Assembly (NCBI GenBank): GCA_051294375.1
Contig: JBJCIZ010000239.1
Span: 5,785,074 to 5,849,073 of the forward strand
Source of the DNA: Paraspadella gotoi
Taxonomy: Eukaryota > Chaetognatha
Direction: 5' to 3'
Length of the DNA: 64,000 bases
Shown here: positions 43,094 through 57,462 of the stretch, in pieces
How positions within the stretch are numbered: position 1 is the stretch's first letter
How the letters are laid out: every line of letters begins with the position of its first letter
Translations under genes and position numbers: made by a program
The notes under the pieces: model-generated
Seen by the model: the letters and a program-made list of their open reading frames with translations, nothing else
Told to the model about the DNA's origin: nothing
Databases searched by the model: none

Positions 43094-44342
43094 GGCGGCT
43101 GCGGGCGGCGGCTGAGGCGGCTGAGGTTGCGGCGGACGGGTTGGCGACGATCCGAAGATGAAAGTTGGGGCCGTTTACTCTCTAGAATTAGAACCAAGTA
43201 AATATATATATGTACATATAAATGTAAAGAGATTCTGATTTGAATTAAATTCAATAATAATTAATGATATTTCGTAACAAAATGATAATTCGTATTTTCT
43301 TTTTTCTTTAGCAGCGTTGTTTAAATAAATAATTTGCCTATAATCAAAGAAATAACTCCAATGTCTGAAATGAATTTTATAGAAAAAACCTTAATTTTAG
43401 AGACGAAAAAAAAGACTTCATCACCTGGTGAAGAAGTGACGAGTGAATCTCACGGATTCGGTTTCCTGTCGTCAAATCGAAGACGTGGAGGAGGAGGAAG
43501 AGGAGGAGGGGCAAAAACAAAGACGAACCAAAGCGAAAAGTCTCCCACTTCTTCGTACTAATAATAATAACATTAAAAAAACAGCCCGTCTTTTCTTTGA
43601 GTAAAATGATTCGTAATCGTTTTTCGTGTTTTCTAAAAAACATTCCGCCACATTGGAAGAAAGCAACCGAAGACAAATCGATTGAATTCAAAATATGAGG
43701 TTCAACAAACTTAATTATTCGGCTCTCTTCTCTGAAAGCGCCCCTTTTTTTATGATTTTCTAAATTTAACGAAAAAAACGAAAGATTTTATTACGATTTT
43801 TGAATTAATTTTAACTTTAATATTTAACCTAAGCTGTTACAGATCTTATAACCCTATCTCTAACCATAATTACTAACCTAATTCTAACTCTAATCCCTTA
43901 CCTTAATACATAATAAGTATTATTTATTCTTATCCCTAAAATTAACTTAATCCCCGAACATTAATTCTTAAAAAAAATTCTAACCTTAACACTAATGTAT
44001 AAACCTTTAGCTAAATCTTTAATATCATAAAATTTAAGTATGAATTTAAGATAAAATGGGGTAATTTTGTAAAAAAAGGATAATTAATTATATTAATTAT
44101 AGCTATAAGTTGACTTGCAATTCGGCAGATAATTAGTTCAATTCTGGTCAGGCAGTTGGCCCGGTTTGAAAAAAAGATTAAATAAGTTTTGATCGCTAAA
44201 AAGAAATGTATTATTTTATGATTTTTATCAGCGGATAAACGTCATTGGATTCGCCTTTATTTAAAGTAATTCGCCGTAATTATCACGGTCATCGTCGTCA
44301 TAGTATTTGAATAAGTTTTCGGTCGTCGTCGTGTCGTCGTCG

Positions 44343-44408
<66 letters not shown>

Positions 44409-45147
44409 TCTCTGTCGTTTTTCATCTGAACGAATTTCATTTCGATTTCAAAACAAATCGAAATCAAATTTTTAAGAAAATAACAAATAATATTTCTTCT
44501 CTTTCGCTTCCTCGTTCTCCCGTNNNNNNNNNNNNNNNNNNNNNNNNNTAGAGCCATATAAGAAATATTTTGTCCATTGAAAGTATACAGCAAAAATGTA
44601 TAAATTTTCGTCTGAGCCTGAACTCACTCTCAACTTTTGACTCACCCCATTGAGTGGGGCTACTCCTAGCAAAAGTCACAATGTGGGTTGTTGTGATTGG
44701 AGAATCATCTTGTATGCGAGAATTAAGGAGGATAGGGGTTTCGTAGATGGGCGTCGTAATCTTGAACAACTAAAGAACAATTAAAGAACAAGAACGGTCA
44801 TTCCTATCCCGAGTTGCTCCGTGTATGTTCCACACGAGCTAAAACGGCATTTCATTTATTCGATTATACGATTTTTTTAATAACAAAAGGTAGCGCTATA
44901 GCACTAGTTGTCACTAAGATTTGACTGAGCAAAAATAANNNNNNNNNNTCTCCCCAGAAAAAAAAATTATACGAGGGAGAATACGAGAGAATGAAAAATA
45001 TCCCGCGAAAATTAAAGATTAAAGATTAAAGATTAAGGATCGTTCGTGGGTGGGAGTGGAAGAAACAGTGGGCATAGCCATAGCCGAGCAAATTTGAATG
45101 CTAATGTATACAGTATGGCAACAGCCGGGTTGCCTGTGATGCCCATT
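43094..45147. other. 5' flank of myosin copy 1 with repeats and gaps
   Basis: It holds a (GGA)n tract near 43485, a telomere-like element at 43737-44090, a (GTC)n microsatellite at 44319-44410, and N runs at 44524-44548 and 44939-44948. No exon is seen. The myosin promoter should lie just above 43094 but no core motif stands out. Confidence 0.6.
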
Positions 45148-47142
45148 NNNNNNNNNNNNNNNNNNNNNNNNNTCTTCTTTCTTTTCTTCTCTTTCTTTTC
45201 TGTTTTCCATTTCCTTTCTTTATTTACTATTTCTCCTACTCTCCTCCCTCTCCGTCTCTCTCTCTCTCTCTTCTCTCTTTATCCATCTCTTCCATCTTAA
45301 AGAAACCCCTTACCTGACCGAGAAGTCAGAGTATGCCACCTAGTTGTGGAGCCGATGGCGCCACGCTAAACATCAGATCGCCCGCTGGCAGATCTGATAC
45401 CTTTCCAAGACATCGCGCTGTCGTAGCAGGTGAGTCTGTGTCTCGGATCGCCCTATAGCGGGCGCGTCCGCTGAATCCAGCACTTTTCATTTCGTTGGGA
45501 TGATGCATCCTGAGTTGAAAGAACGAGTTAGATGGAAAGAAATCAATCAATCAATCCAATCAATTCCTCCATTAATCAAAAGACCATACAATCATGAAAG
45601 GAAAATTCCAAAATGAACAATGAACAATATATATTAAATATAAATTGGTCCTTACCAATTCATAAGAATTTGTAATAAATATTTTAATTCAGACATTCAA
45701 CAATCCGACCGATAGTACCAAATAAGTAAATATATTGTCAATCACTCTATCTATCAATCACATCAATCAATCAATCCAATCTCAGCACCTCCACAAATGA
45801 GGATGAGTCGAATGCAGATGCCATGAGTTTGAGAGAGGATTCCCTGTGTCCGCGGAAATCGGTCATGCAGAGCGGAAAACCTTGGCATTGAGAGAAAATG
45901 AAATCAGGAGGAAAAGGGAAAGAATGAGGGCCTTTCTTTTCCGAGAGTGTCCTTATCCCTTTACGATATATTTATCCTCCCAATATAATTATGCATATTT
46001 AACCTAAATGTCTTTGAAAAATAAGAACCAATTCTAACTCTATTCACTAAACCAGATCGACTAACTAATTTCTTAGCTCTTACCACTAATTTTTGTACCA
46101 TAACCTCTAACCCTAATTATAAACCAAATCCCGAACCCTTATCCCTAACCTAACCTTTAACTTAATTTTTTTTAAGCTAAAAAAAAAACTAATTCAAATA
46201 TAGACAAAACGGTCGTTCTGGGGAAATAGGCCAAACTTTTTTTTCCCAGGCTTTATTTCTCCCTCTTATCCCACCTTCTCTCCTCCCCTTCTTCCCTTCC
46301 ACCCTCTTTTCCTACCCTTCTTCTCCTCCCTCCCTTCCTTCCCTTTTCGTTCCCAACTTCTCCCTTCCTACCCTTTCTTTCTCCACTCCCTTCTTGCTCC
46401 ACTCTCCCTCCCTTCCCTTCTCTTCTCCTCCTCCCCCAATTCCTCCCTTCCTCCCCCCACTTCTCCCTACCTACCCTTCTTCTTCTCTCCTCCGCTTTGT
46501 CCTGAACTTGTCTGACGACAACGTTGCGTCGCTTCTTGCATCGTATGTCACCCCACCGGCGTCGTTGACGGATCCCTGGAAAGGGAGGGTAGCGGTGTGA
46601 TTTTATGGCGGCGTGGAAGACCAATTTGTAAAAATCGTTTCGAAGTAATTAATAAAAAACAATGGGTTAAAAAATATAAGTAAATAGTCAAAAAATAATT
46701 ATCCGACAAGAAGGATTAAAAGCTACTTAATCCCATTTAAACTTAATTTTACCCTAAATATTTAACCCCTTATCTGCTAACGAACCTGTACCACAATAAC
46801 TATCTTCTACCCCAACCCTAATCCTAACTAATCCGTTAAACGTTTATTCCATACTAACCAAACTCCTAACCATTTAGCTTAAACTAAACCTTAACCCTAA
46901 ACCCTAGCCCCAAAACCCAAACCCCCTAACCCCAAACCCAACCCCTATTCTAATCCATAACAATGTCTTATAATATCTAACCGTAATATTAAGCCTAATA
47001 TTTTAGACCTCTCTCTCTCTCTCTCCTCTCCTCTCTCTCTCTCTCATAATTTATTGATAGCATTACAAATCAAATAAATATCTCTCTATCTCTCTCTCTT
47101 CGTTTCTCTTTCTCTCTCTCCTCTCTCTTCTCTCCCTTCTCT

Positions 47143-47193
<51 letters not shown>

Positions 47194-48620
47194 CTTCTCT
47201 CTCCCCTCTCCTCTCTCTCTCTTTCTCACACCCTCACCTTGGTTTTAACAGCCAGCCCGGTCACGTTGTACCCAACGACCCCGGCCGTAAAGTGCTGAGC
47301 CTCGAAGTGCGCCTCCGGCTGACCCTTCTTAGCCGGCTTGGGCTTGGAGAAACTTCTCGTTGCTTGCCCAGGTGCTTGCCCGAGGAGCTTCTCCAGAAGG
47401 GCTGCAGTGCCTTGGGAACGATGCACTCTTCCTCCAGGATGGCGGAGGATGGCCCCATCTTCTTCTCAATTTAGCTCGTGGTGGCCTGCATTGGATTGGG
47501 TTGTTTGTTATCGTTTTCGCAGTTTTTAGGTTTAGGTTTCGAGTTTGTTTTTATTTCGCTTATGTTTTTTTTTGTTTGGAATTTTTGTGAGAATTGTGAA
47601 GCGACGATACTTGTGCGGTAGAAAATGGGGATATGAAAGCCCAAAATAAATAAATCCAATCAATTACTCATCAGGCGATCAATCAGTCAATAAACCCAAC
47701 CAAAAATCAATCAATCAAATCAATAAATCACCCGCCCAAGTCCATCCCGAAGTCGATAATTCCATTTGATTCCCTCTTGCTGTACTCCTCTTGCTCCTGG
47801 CACGAACATTGATGCTTGAAGAACTGCTTGGAGTCCCGTTGCGTCTGTAGTTATGCAGAAGGACAGTTGCTCCCAGACGTTGAGCTCGAAGATCCCTTCG
47901 AAACCTTCGAAGGGCGACCGTTTTTTATTTTGGGATGTGGTCTTAGCGAAGACTAGCGGAAGCTCCAAGCCCTTATAGTGTTTTTTAATAAAGATCATAC
48001 AAATTTGAAAACAAAAAAGAATTGAAGACATTTTAAATATACGATTTACTATATAATATTCTTTTTTTTTATTGTAATTTTGGTTTTTCCATTGATTTTG
48101 ATGAGCTTCCCAAAAAAGGTTATTGTTTAGAAACTTTGTTTGGCGAGTAATCCCTTCCGCCCCGTGAATATCTTTCTTTCTCCTTTTTCTGTACGATCGA
48201 CAGATTATATCCCTACTTCACAGAACGGGCTTATTTATCAGGGTTCTTAACATCTCAAGATGCGACTCCCCAAAACATCTTTTCTTAATTGGTTTTCTTG
48301 GAAGCGGGGTTTGTATACCCCATACAAATATAACTTCATTTTTACATTGTTCTTATACGTTTTGATAGGACTTTTTAACGTCGCTTACACTAACTCTTAC
48401 TTTTACTCTTACTAAGGCATAAGGAAAAACATATATTCTCTCGATGATTTATATTTATAATCGATTTTTTTCTCCCCTTTTCGTGAATCCGGCGTTTTAT
48501 CCCCTTCAGGAATCCCTAAACGGGTGATAGTCGACACTTTTAAAAACATACTGCAATATGTAAATGAATATTAAGGGATTTAGCAAAGAAGAAATGCACT
48601 TTTTCCCCCAAATTCTGCAC

Positions 48621-48757
48621 CTGCGATGTCCCAAGACTCCCGATGAAATGGTCGGGCGGGTGGGCGTGTCCAGGGAAGCGTTGACCAGGCCCACTATCCA
48701 GTCGAACAGTGCGCGCGTACGAGAGACTTTACAGGTGGCGGAGATGGCAAACGCCAC
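48621..48757 (-). CDS. Mhc: myosin switch II exon (only copy)
   Basis: Acceptor CATGCAG follows in phase from GQNKDQ. It reads VAFAISATCK, then after indels LFDWIVGLVNASLDTPTRPT, then, with one missing base, FIGVLDIAG at donor GTGCAG. DIAG(FE) is the switch II motif; the split Gly codon is completed by exon 11. Confidence 0.88.
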
Positions 48758-48969
48758 CTGCATGAAACCCACCCATTGAAAATAAGATACGATCTGCAAT
48801 AACTGATTACTATAAATGATGGCTTACAACGAGAGAGAAGAAGTCAAAAATTAGAGTCTTTTTATGCCTGTTGTATACATTACTTTGTATTTTAATTACG
48901 TTTATACGTTTTTATTATTTAATAAAAAAATAAATGTGTACCGAAGAGTTGACCCTCCTACCCCTTTTT

Positions 48970-49009
<40 letters not shown>

Positions 49010-49179
49010 CAATCCCCAATAATATCAATCAATCAATCAATCAATCAAATAAAATCAATCAATCAATCAATCTAACAATCCAATGTGGATTCGATTCCCT
49101 CATACAATTCGCCACAGAAATCAATTCAAATTAATCGAATAATCGAATCCATCAGCAATCAAATCAATAATTTATAGAT

Positions 49180-49434
49180 TCCGACCCGACCGAACGAACG
49201 AACCGAACCGACCCGACGACCGACGACCGACCGACCGACCGACCCCGGAACCGACCGATCCTGATCGACCGAACCGAACCGAACCGACTCCGACCCGACG
49301 ACCGGACCGACCGACGACCGACCGACCGACCCGACCGACCGACCGACCCGACCGACGAACCGACCGACCCGACCGACCTACGACCGACCGACGATCGACC
49401 GACCGACGACCTCCGAACCGACCGACCGACCGAC
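49180..49434 (+). repeat. (CCGA)n tetranucleotide repeat
   Basis: CCGACCGACCGA units with interruptions run for about 250 bp directly against the myosin exon 9 splice donor. Confidence 0.95.
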
Positions 49435-49592
49435 CTGATCCTTGTTCTGTCCTTCTTGGACAAAGTCCTTCCCGACTTTCAGTCTTCGCTTCATGAAGGT
49501 GTCGACGAAGTAGTCCGACGTCGACCCGAGGAGATTCGCCGCTTTCGTCAACTCAGGCCGTTCCCGTCCGCGCTCAGCGCTGCCTCCTCGCG
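49435..49592 (-). CDS. Mhc: myosin exon 9, fuller copy
   Basis: After GREEQAEPD-equivalent sequence it reads ELTKAANLLGSTSDYFVDTF, then MKRRLKVGKDFVQEGQNKDQ. The donor GTCGGT is itself the first unit of a (GGTC)n tetranucleotide repeat that fills the start of the intron. Confidence 0.85.
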
Positions 49593-52396
49593 GCCCCTGA
49601 GGTTTTCAACGATCGGTTAAATCAATTTAATGAATCAATAAATAATCAAATAATTAAGTCAAATTAATAAATTAAGAATTAAGTCAAATCAATAAACGAC
49701 GAATTACTTAAATCGATCGCATTCAACGAATCACTCAAATCAATAAATCAATCAGTGAATAACTGCATGAATAAATCAATAAAATCTGGTCGCAATATTC
49801 AAAAAAAAAATCAATAAGTCAATGCAATCATTCAATGTAATCAGTCAATGCAACATTCAAAACGTTAATCCCATCAATGCAATCCAGTCAATGCCAACAT
49901 ATCAGTGCATCAATCAATCAATTGCAATCAAGCAATCAATTGCAAAAACCAATGCCAATCAGTTCAATGCAACAACCGCAACCACAACCAGCAATCAAGC
50001 AATCAATGCAAACGATCATGCAACAATCAGTGAAATCAATGCAGTCAATCAATGCAATCAAACAAATCAAGCAATCCATCTCGTCCACCTTCTGTTCCAC
50101 TTGGCGTCCAGAAAGCAAGGGGAGAGCGGTTTCCCTTGAGAGCCGCCTTCCTTGTCTTACGGTGTGAATCCCAAAACGTCGAGGGCCTCGTCGTCGCCTG
50201 CGACGTTTTAAAGAATCCTTCATTAGTGGGGGCGAAAATGATTAAATTTTTAGAAAATTTAAAATTTAGCGTATAAATATGAGAATAAAAACAATATAAA
50301 ATATTGGTAATTTATTTTTTTAATTTTTTACATTGTGGGTAAGTGCGGCTATTTATATATGGTAAAAGTATATTTATAAGCTGAAAATTTTTTAAAAATG
50401 CAATTTTTTAAATTTTTAAGATCGGGATTTGGATTTTCCTTGCAAAAAATTAATATGTGAACAGTATAATTCTTTTTTAAAAATTCTTTCATTAAGTTGG
50501 TTAAAAAATGTAAAAAATTGTCATTCAAGATGCCGATTTCAATTTTGAGCTTAAAAATAAGTTTTTTATAATTTTAACCTACTTAATGACATAATTTTTT
50601 GAAAAAAGATTTATTTTTCTTTTTAACAAGGAATCTGAATCTGTTCTCAGAATTTACAAAAAAAATTTTTAATTTTTGAAAATTTGCTACTATATTTGTA
50701 AAAAAGCAAAAATAATTAAAGATTGTATTCACTAATATGATAGTTTTCATATATATTTGCCTAATTTTGATTTCAACCTTTCACTTCACCCTATTGTTCA
50801 CTATGACAAATTTTTAAGTCATTTTAACAAGAACGGAAATTCTGATGTGTTGCGCCCGATGCGCTTCGTATCGCGCGTCTTTCCTGGGTTTTCACCGTAA
50901 CAGAGTTAATATACGAGGAAGCTATAACAGCTAAATAACAAAATATTATTACGAAATTGCCCGCATTTTACTTGTGATCAAGTGATTGTATATTCTGCGT
51001 GGTCACGTACTAGACAGGTAAGGATGTAAAAAAAACTACATTACATTTACCAGTTATAACTAAAATTATTTTATTTATGAATTAATGCCAAATTAAATTT
51101 TTTTGGTAAGAAATACATCGTTAGCAAGCATATTAGTAAGCACATTTAAAAAGTATTGTCAGTATAAAAGAGAGATAGACCGACGCGGTCTATTACTCCC
51201 TCTCCTTCTCATTCACCTCCTCCTGTCAAATCTTCATTCCTCCTCCAGGGTCGGGCCGCCTTTCTCTATCTTCTCCTACTTAGTTTTCTCCCCTCCCTTT
51301 CCAACCAAAATAAGGCACTAAATAGATGCACGTTTACCAAAGTTATAAAGCAGTGTAAAACCTAAGTGGAACAAGATTAACAGACCAACAGACAGACCGA
51401 CAACCAAAAAGTGGTCTTATCCAGTTGCTCGCGAGTACTCGCGGCGCTACTAATAATTACACGGGTTATATGCCAACCCATGCGAATATAAAAATGCTTA
51501 CATCTATCGAATTATAACATAATTGGAATCAAATATATTACAATAATTAATGAGCATATATTCTCCCTCTAATATTTTTTAGAGAGACACGCAGAACAGG
51601 AGGTCCCGTAAAAACATAGATCGGTTCATCCAATGTGTGCCCCGCAGTGACCTTTCTTAACCCGTATGAAACGCCACTGCATCGGAATTCCGTCTTTTAT
51701 TCTTTATAGTTTTTATAGATTTCCTGAAGGGCCCGTCGCCAGATTTGAGGGTTTATTCTTGTTTCTCAACAATAGAGCAACTATTGCAACAGCCGGGTGC
51801 TGTGGTGCCATTGGAATGGGGCATCTCACTGTTGGGCTTTGGGGGTTTCCGACCCTAAGTGGACGCCTCCAGTCACTGGCGCGGTTAACCCTCGGACGTC
51901 TCGCTTTGCCAACGCAGAGGGAAGTCTGTTAGGGACTGTGGATGGAACACTACGCCTTGGATGGTGTGTTCCCCCTCTGAGTTCAATGATTTGGCTGTAG
52001 GACGTGTTGGACATGAGCGGTTGTGAATATACCGCCACACAACCAACTATATAAACGTAAATTGACAGACTGACGGAACGGACATACCGACCGGCGACCC
52101 GAACTAAAAAAAAAAAGCCACCTTCATCTCCTCGGCGTCTCGTTCCATTCCCTTGCCGGTCAAAACCCCTTGGGACACGAAGTAAAAAATCTTCCGGGAA
52201 TCCGGGTTCGAACCAGAAGGAATCGCTCGTGATAATCGGAAAATCGAGGACTCAGATCTGATAGGAAGGACGTGGTAGTTTCTCTCGATCGCCATGCTGG
52301 AAGGTGATGCGGATTTCTCCAGCAGGTAAGTCTCGATGTCGGCGGCGGCGATCTTGTTGGTCGGGCCGAAGGTGGATGCGGATGAACTTACCCTTT

Positions 52397-53140
52397 TGGA
52401 GGGGGGAAGGTAGGGAAGGGAGGGAGGTAGGGAAGGAGGAAATGTGAGGGGAAGGGAGGGGAAGAGAGGGAGGGGGGAAGGGAGGGAATGGATGGGTAAG
52501 GAGAGGGAAGGGGGAGCATGCCAGGGCCAATCAGATCCCAGGGTTAAGGGAGGGCGAGAGATAGGGGACTGGCGGAGGGGGAATGGAGGGAAGGAGGGGA
52601 AGTGGGGGGCAAGGTAGGAGCTGCGGTAAGAGAGTCACGGGAAGACAGGAAGGGAGGGGAAAAGGGAAGGGCACGGTGGAAGGAGGAATGGGGAATGGAG
52701 GGGAAAGGAAGGGAAATGGAGGGGAAAGGAGGGAAGGGGGGGAATTAAGGGAGGGAGATGGGGAAGGGAGGGATTGGGAGGGAAGTGAGGGGAAGTGAGG
52801 GAATGGGGAGGAAGGATTGGGAGGGAAGGAGGGGAAGGAGAGGAAAGGAGAAGCAAGGGGAGGGAAGGGAGGGGAAGGAGGGAAATGGAGGAAGCCGGGA
52901 GGGGAAAGGAGGGGAAGAGAGGGGAAGGGAGGAAGGGGGAAGGGAGGAAGTGGAGGAGAGGAAGAAGGGAGGGGAGGAGAATGGGGGAAGGATAAGGGTG
53001 GGAATGGGAGAGAAGGAGGAAGAGAGAGGGAAGGTAAGGAAGAGGGAGGCAAGGGAGGAAAGGGAAGGAGGGGCGATGGAGTGGAGAGGAGGGAAAGGAG
53101 GGAGAGGAGGGGAATGGGAAGGCAGGGAAGGGAGGGTTGG
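52397..53140 (+). repeat. noisy copy of the polypurine tract
   Basis: The same GGGAAGGGAGGGAAT-like composition as 38595-39345, with scattered pyrimidines from errors. Confidence 0.93.
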
Positions 53141-53922
53141 CGCAAACTACAACAAGTATTAAACGCTCCCTCGACAACAATCACAGTACATTAACGAGAA
53201 CAACCAAAAAACAAAATCAACAACACAACAACAAAAAGACAAGACAAAACATTCAACACACTTCAACTTTAAATTAACCACAACAACGCACCACAAACGC
53301 AACCCAGAACCACACAACAACAACAAACAGGACGACCACAACAACCCAAATCAACAAAAGAAAATCTATAAAAATCACGTCACTCAACAACCAGGGTCAA
53401 CAATTCAGGCAGACATGGCTCACGAATCTGCTGGGTTTTGTCCTGACGGTCTTCGCGTTGCCGTAGGCCTTCCAAGGGAGGCATTTGCCCTGGACCGATC
53501 TGCCTCCTCTTCAGATGATCCACCGCAGCCTGCCGAAGCTTTGGACTTGACCGCCTGAATGAGGGATTGGATTAGATTGAATTGAATAGATTGACTGTAT
53601 CCAGCGTTTCTGCGATTGGGTTGGCAGTTCGATGGTTGAGTTAAGTTAGTTGATTTATTGCTTGTATTTCGGATTGCCGATTGGCATTGATATTGTCATT
53701 CAAGGATTTGATTAGTTATGTCATTTGATGATGATACATTATTTTTCGAAATATTTTTTATCTTTTGATATGTGATATATTTGACTAACTATCCTGGTTG
53801 ATTCGTTGATTAAAGTTTTTGTTGTATTTTTTTTTCATTGAATATATAGATTAATTCATTCATGAACTTATAACTTTAATAAATTGATTGAATGATTGTC
53901 TCACTTTGGGATCCGGCGCAGT

Positions 53923-54016
53923 TTAGCGCTTAGTTACTGCAGCACTTCTTCGTGTTTTCTCGGTCTTTCCAGCGCCTGATTCGCCGGGTTATTGAGGGAA
54001 GACTGTTCTTGTGTCT
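53923..54016 (-). CDS. Mhc: myosin P-loop exon (only near-complete copy)
   Basis: After acceptor CAAACAG the sequence, allowing for indels, reads ETQEQSSLITGESGAGKTEN followed by TKK and VLQYL. GESGAGKT is the myosin Walker A motif. The phase fits exon 4 (one base carried over gives Glu). Confidence 0.8.
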
Positions 54017-54999
54017 CTGTTTGATTGGATATAGGGATGGACGGAATGGACGAATAAATATTAAGCGAAAAGCGATCGACTGACTGACTGACTCACTGAC
54101 TGAAGAAAATGCCTGACTGACTTTACTTCTTCTCGCTGACGATTGATGGGTCGGGATGGGGCCGGGGGGCGGCCTGAGAACCCAAAATTCCCGACTAGCA
54201 ATCTTTTTTCCCCCCCCCCCCCCCCCGTACTCGCCAGACTTGAATGGATACTGAACCTGATTAAGATGAAATAAACTCACTGGCTGACAACTGATTGACT
54301 GATTAAATGAGATTGATGAGATGATAGATTGACTTGCAAAACAACTAAGTGACAGTCTGAATTGAAAAACTGACTGATTTGATTGAATGACTTGAATGTT
54401 TTGACTGATTGACGGAACTAACTTAACTAATGAACAGGACTTGACCGTTGTATGAAAAATCTGAGCTGATTGATTGGGATGACATGAATGACTGACTGAC
54501 ACGACCAATAACTGACTTGACTGACTGACGGCCAGCTGCTCAGACTGACCCATTCTCCAGCAGCTGCAAGGTCTCCGTCGGCGCATGGCTTAAGAGGGAG
54601 GCGGCGCCTCGTCTGCGTCTTTTTCCCCGCGATAGAAGGCGGCGCAATGATACGCGATCAGTTGCTAAAACGTTGAGCGCCCACTTGTAGCTGGAAAAAT
54701 GTAATTATAATACTACATATTAGACTATTTGTAATATTAATACTACAATAAATACATTAAACTGAGGTTAATATTTTTGTAGATAGTGGATTAGTTTTTA
54801 AATGGAGATTGTGAGTGAAACAGAGAGACAGACAGAGAGAGAGGGAGAGAGAAAGAGAGAGAGAGAGGTGAAAGGGATAGAAAGAGAAAGAAGGACAGAG
54901 AGAGAGAGAGGCAGAGAGGATTAACAGAGGAGAGAGAGAATACAAAGAAAACAGAGAATAAAGACAAAAAAAGAGGTTAAACGCAGAGAGACTAACAGT

Positions 55000-55070
<71 letters not shown>

Positions 55071-55113
55071 TAAGAATCATCCTAACAAATATAGATTTTA
55101 ATAAATGGATAGA

Positions 55114-55144
<31 letters not shown>

Positions 55145-57224
55145 TAGATAGATAGATAGATAACCAAACCCCGGCCACCATCCACCCCAACCATCCCCCC
55201 CTTTCCCCCAGCTCACGGATTGATGCAGATGCAGAAAAGTTCCCGAGTAAGTGTAGATCTGCAGGACGTTGATATCTGGATCTGAGGTTGTGCAGGACGC
55301 ATGCGCGGTTTGAGGATCGAGAGATTGGACATGTCCTTCTTCCTTCCTCGAACTTTGGGGCGGGTTGCATTCCAGCAGCTCCGACGAGGAGATGGTCAGG
55401 GTTTTCTGAATGAAGAGGTAATTCAAATTTCTTATTTTAATACTATCATACATACGAAATGAATAAAGGATAAATTGTTAAAGAAAGAAAGTCAGAAGAC
55501 TTCCTAACGTTTATATTAAAAAATACGGATAATCTAAAATAGTAAAAAGGTATTTTGAAATTTGCGATGGTATATACTCAATTGAGTTTATTACAAATTG
55601 CGATGTTCATTGTAGTCGGCAAAAACCTTTGCGACTTTAACAATCCCCATTCACATTCGATATGTACATTAGGGTGGAGTGATGAAAAATTTGAGCGATG
55701 AGACATGTATCTTTGCCTGGCCTTTGTATATATGTAATAAAAAATAATTAAGCCATTTTTCAAAAAAAAATTGCATAACAGCTATCATTAATTGAATTTT
55801 CTTTATAGTAATATCCTTATAAATTTATAAATCATATTTTTTTAATTTTAAGAACAGTTTTGGATTCGCTAAAAAAACTGAAAAACTTTTTGTAAAATAT
55901 GTTACATGATATTTTTAGGTTAAAGCTGAAAAAAATAACCAAACGTTTAATCATATAATAGATTCTACTATAAGTATAAGCGTTGGAAAAAGTAGAGAAC
56001 TTGACCTTTCCGTCGATTTCACAGTGACTTTGGTCTCCCTCCGTCTTCGTGATTTTGCATTTGGCAAAAACTTTTTTCCGGGTCAGGAATCCAACCGCTC
56101 AGTCTGGAAGGAAAAGGGTAAGTTTAAAGGGTAAGTTTAAGGGCAAATGACAAAAGGATAGGTATTGCAGGAGAAAGAAAAAACCAAAAGCGTGACTTGA
56201 TAAAATGTAGCCAATCATAAGGTTTTAGTGTCTTTTATAATCGGTTTTCAATCCAAAAAAAAGGGAAATACTATGGAAAGTTAGAAGTTAAAATCTTGGA
56301 GGAAGAAAAATCTAATTTGCATATTGCAGAATTTAGATTTAATAGAAAGCATTGTAACATCAAAAGGGTTCGCGGAAATCATTAAAGTTCGAGGATATTA
56401 TCAATTAACTACATTTGATAAAAATGTCTCAAAATACGTTGATCTACATAACTAAAAATTATCTTATAAATAATCATTAAATCATAAAAACAAATTTAGA
56501 ACCATAGCAACTATTTCAAAAAACGATTTCTTCCCAATCCTGTGACATGCGAGCGATGTTTACGACCGGTCCTCACGGACATCCAAATTTATGAAAAGCT
56601 TTCCTCCGGGAGAGCAGAGTGTAAAAGTTGTAATGAATATAACAAGCTTGGCAATTGCATTAACTTAACCGACGACGAATAAAGCAACTTGTTTAAGCAA
56701 ACTTTTTTTAATTTCTAAATGCCTTCAACCGACCTTTGAGTCAAATGGAGCGGATCGCTCCACTCCCAACTGATCGAGGGCAACTGGAGCCAAATCCAAT
56801 CGGCGATGGCGCGGGGAAAGACGTTCCTGTGCCATGGCGGCTGCGTGCGGCGGCTTGAGGCGGCTGAGGTGCGGCGGACGGGTTGGCGACCGTCGAAGAT
56901 GAAGTTGGGGCCGTTTACTCTCTAGAATTAGAACCAAGTAAATATATATATGTACATATAAATTTAAAGAGATTCTGATTTGAATTAAATTCAATAATAA
57001 TTAATGAATATTTCGTAACAAAATGATAATTCGTATTTTCTTTTTTCTTTAGCAGCGTTGTTTTAAATAAATAATTTGCCTATAATCAAAAGAAATAACT
57101 CCAATGTCTGAAATGAATTTTATAGAAAAACCTTAATTTTAGAGACGAAAAAAAAAGACTTCATCACCTGGTGAAGAAGTGACGAGTGAATCTCACGGAT
57201 TCGGTTTCCTGTCGTCAAAATCGA

Positions 57225-57382
57225 AGACGTGGAGGAGGAGGAAGAGGAGGAGGAAGAGGAGGAGGAGACGGAGAACGAGGAAGCGAAAGAGAAGAAATAT
57301 TATTTGTTATTTTCTTAAAAATTTGATTTCGATTTGTTTTTGAAATCGAAATGAAATTCGTTCAGATGAAAAACGACAGAGA

Positions 57383-57462
<80 letters not shown>

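Larger units (their letters stand above)
45173..56840 (-). pseudogene. Mhc: second, error-rich copy of the myosin motor locus
   Basis: From 45.3 kb on, every exon and intron of copy 1 recurs in the same order and orientation with one-base insertions and deletions about every 10-20 bases. The indels hit introns and exons equally and break every long frame. Approximate exons: 45330-45525, 45785-45890, 46500-46580, 47236-47480, 47737-47915, 48621-48757, 49435-49592, 50090-50215, 52125-52390, 53423-53550, 53920-54016, 54545-54690, 55212-55400, 56010-56108 and 56734-56836. Read as unpolished long-read sequence or a second haplotype rather than a decayed paralogue. It supplies the P-loop, switch II and [13 protein letters not shown] exons missing in copy 1. 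Confidence 0.85.

Noticed and set aside
45173-56840. Second functional myosin gene (true tandem duplication)
   Set aside because: The differences are mostly single-base indels spread evenly over exons and introns, and no exon keeps a clean frame for long; artefact or haplotype is simpler.
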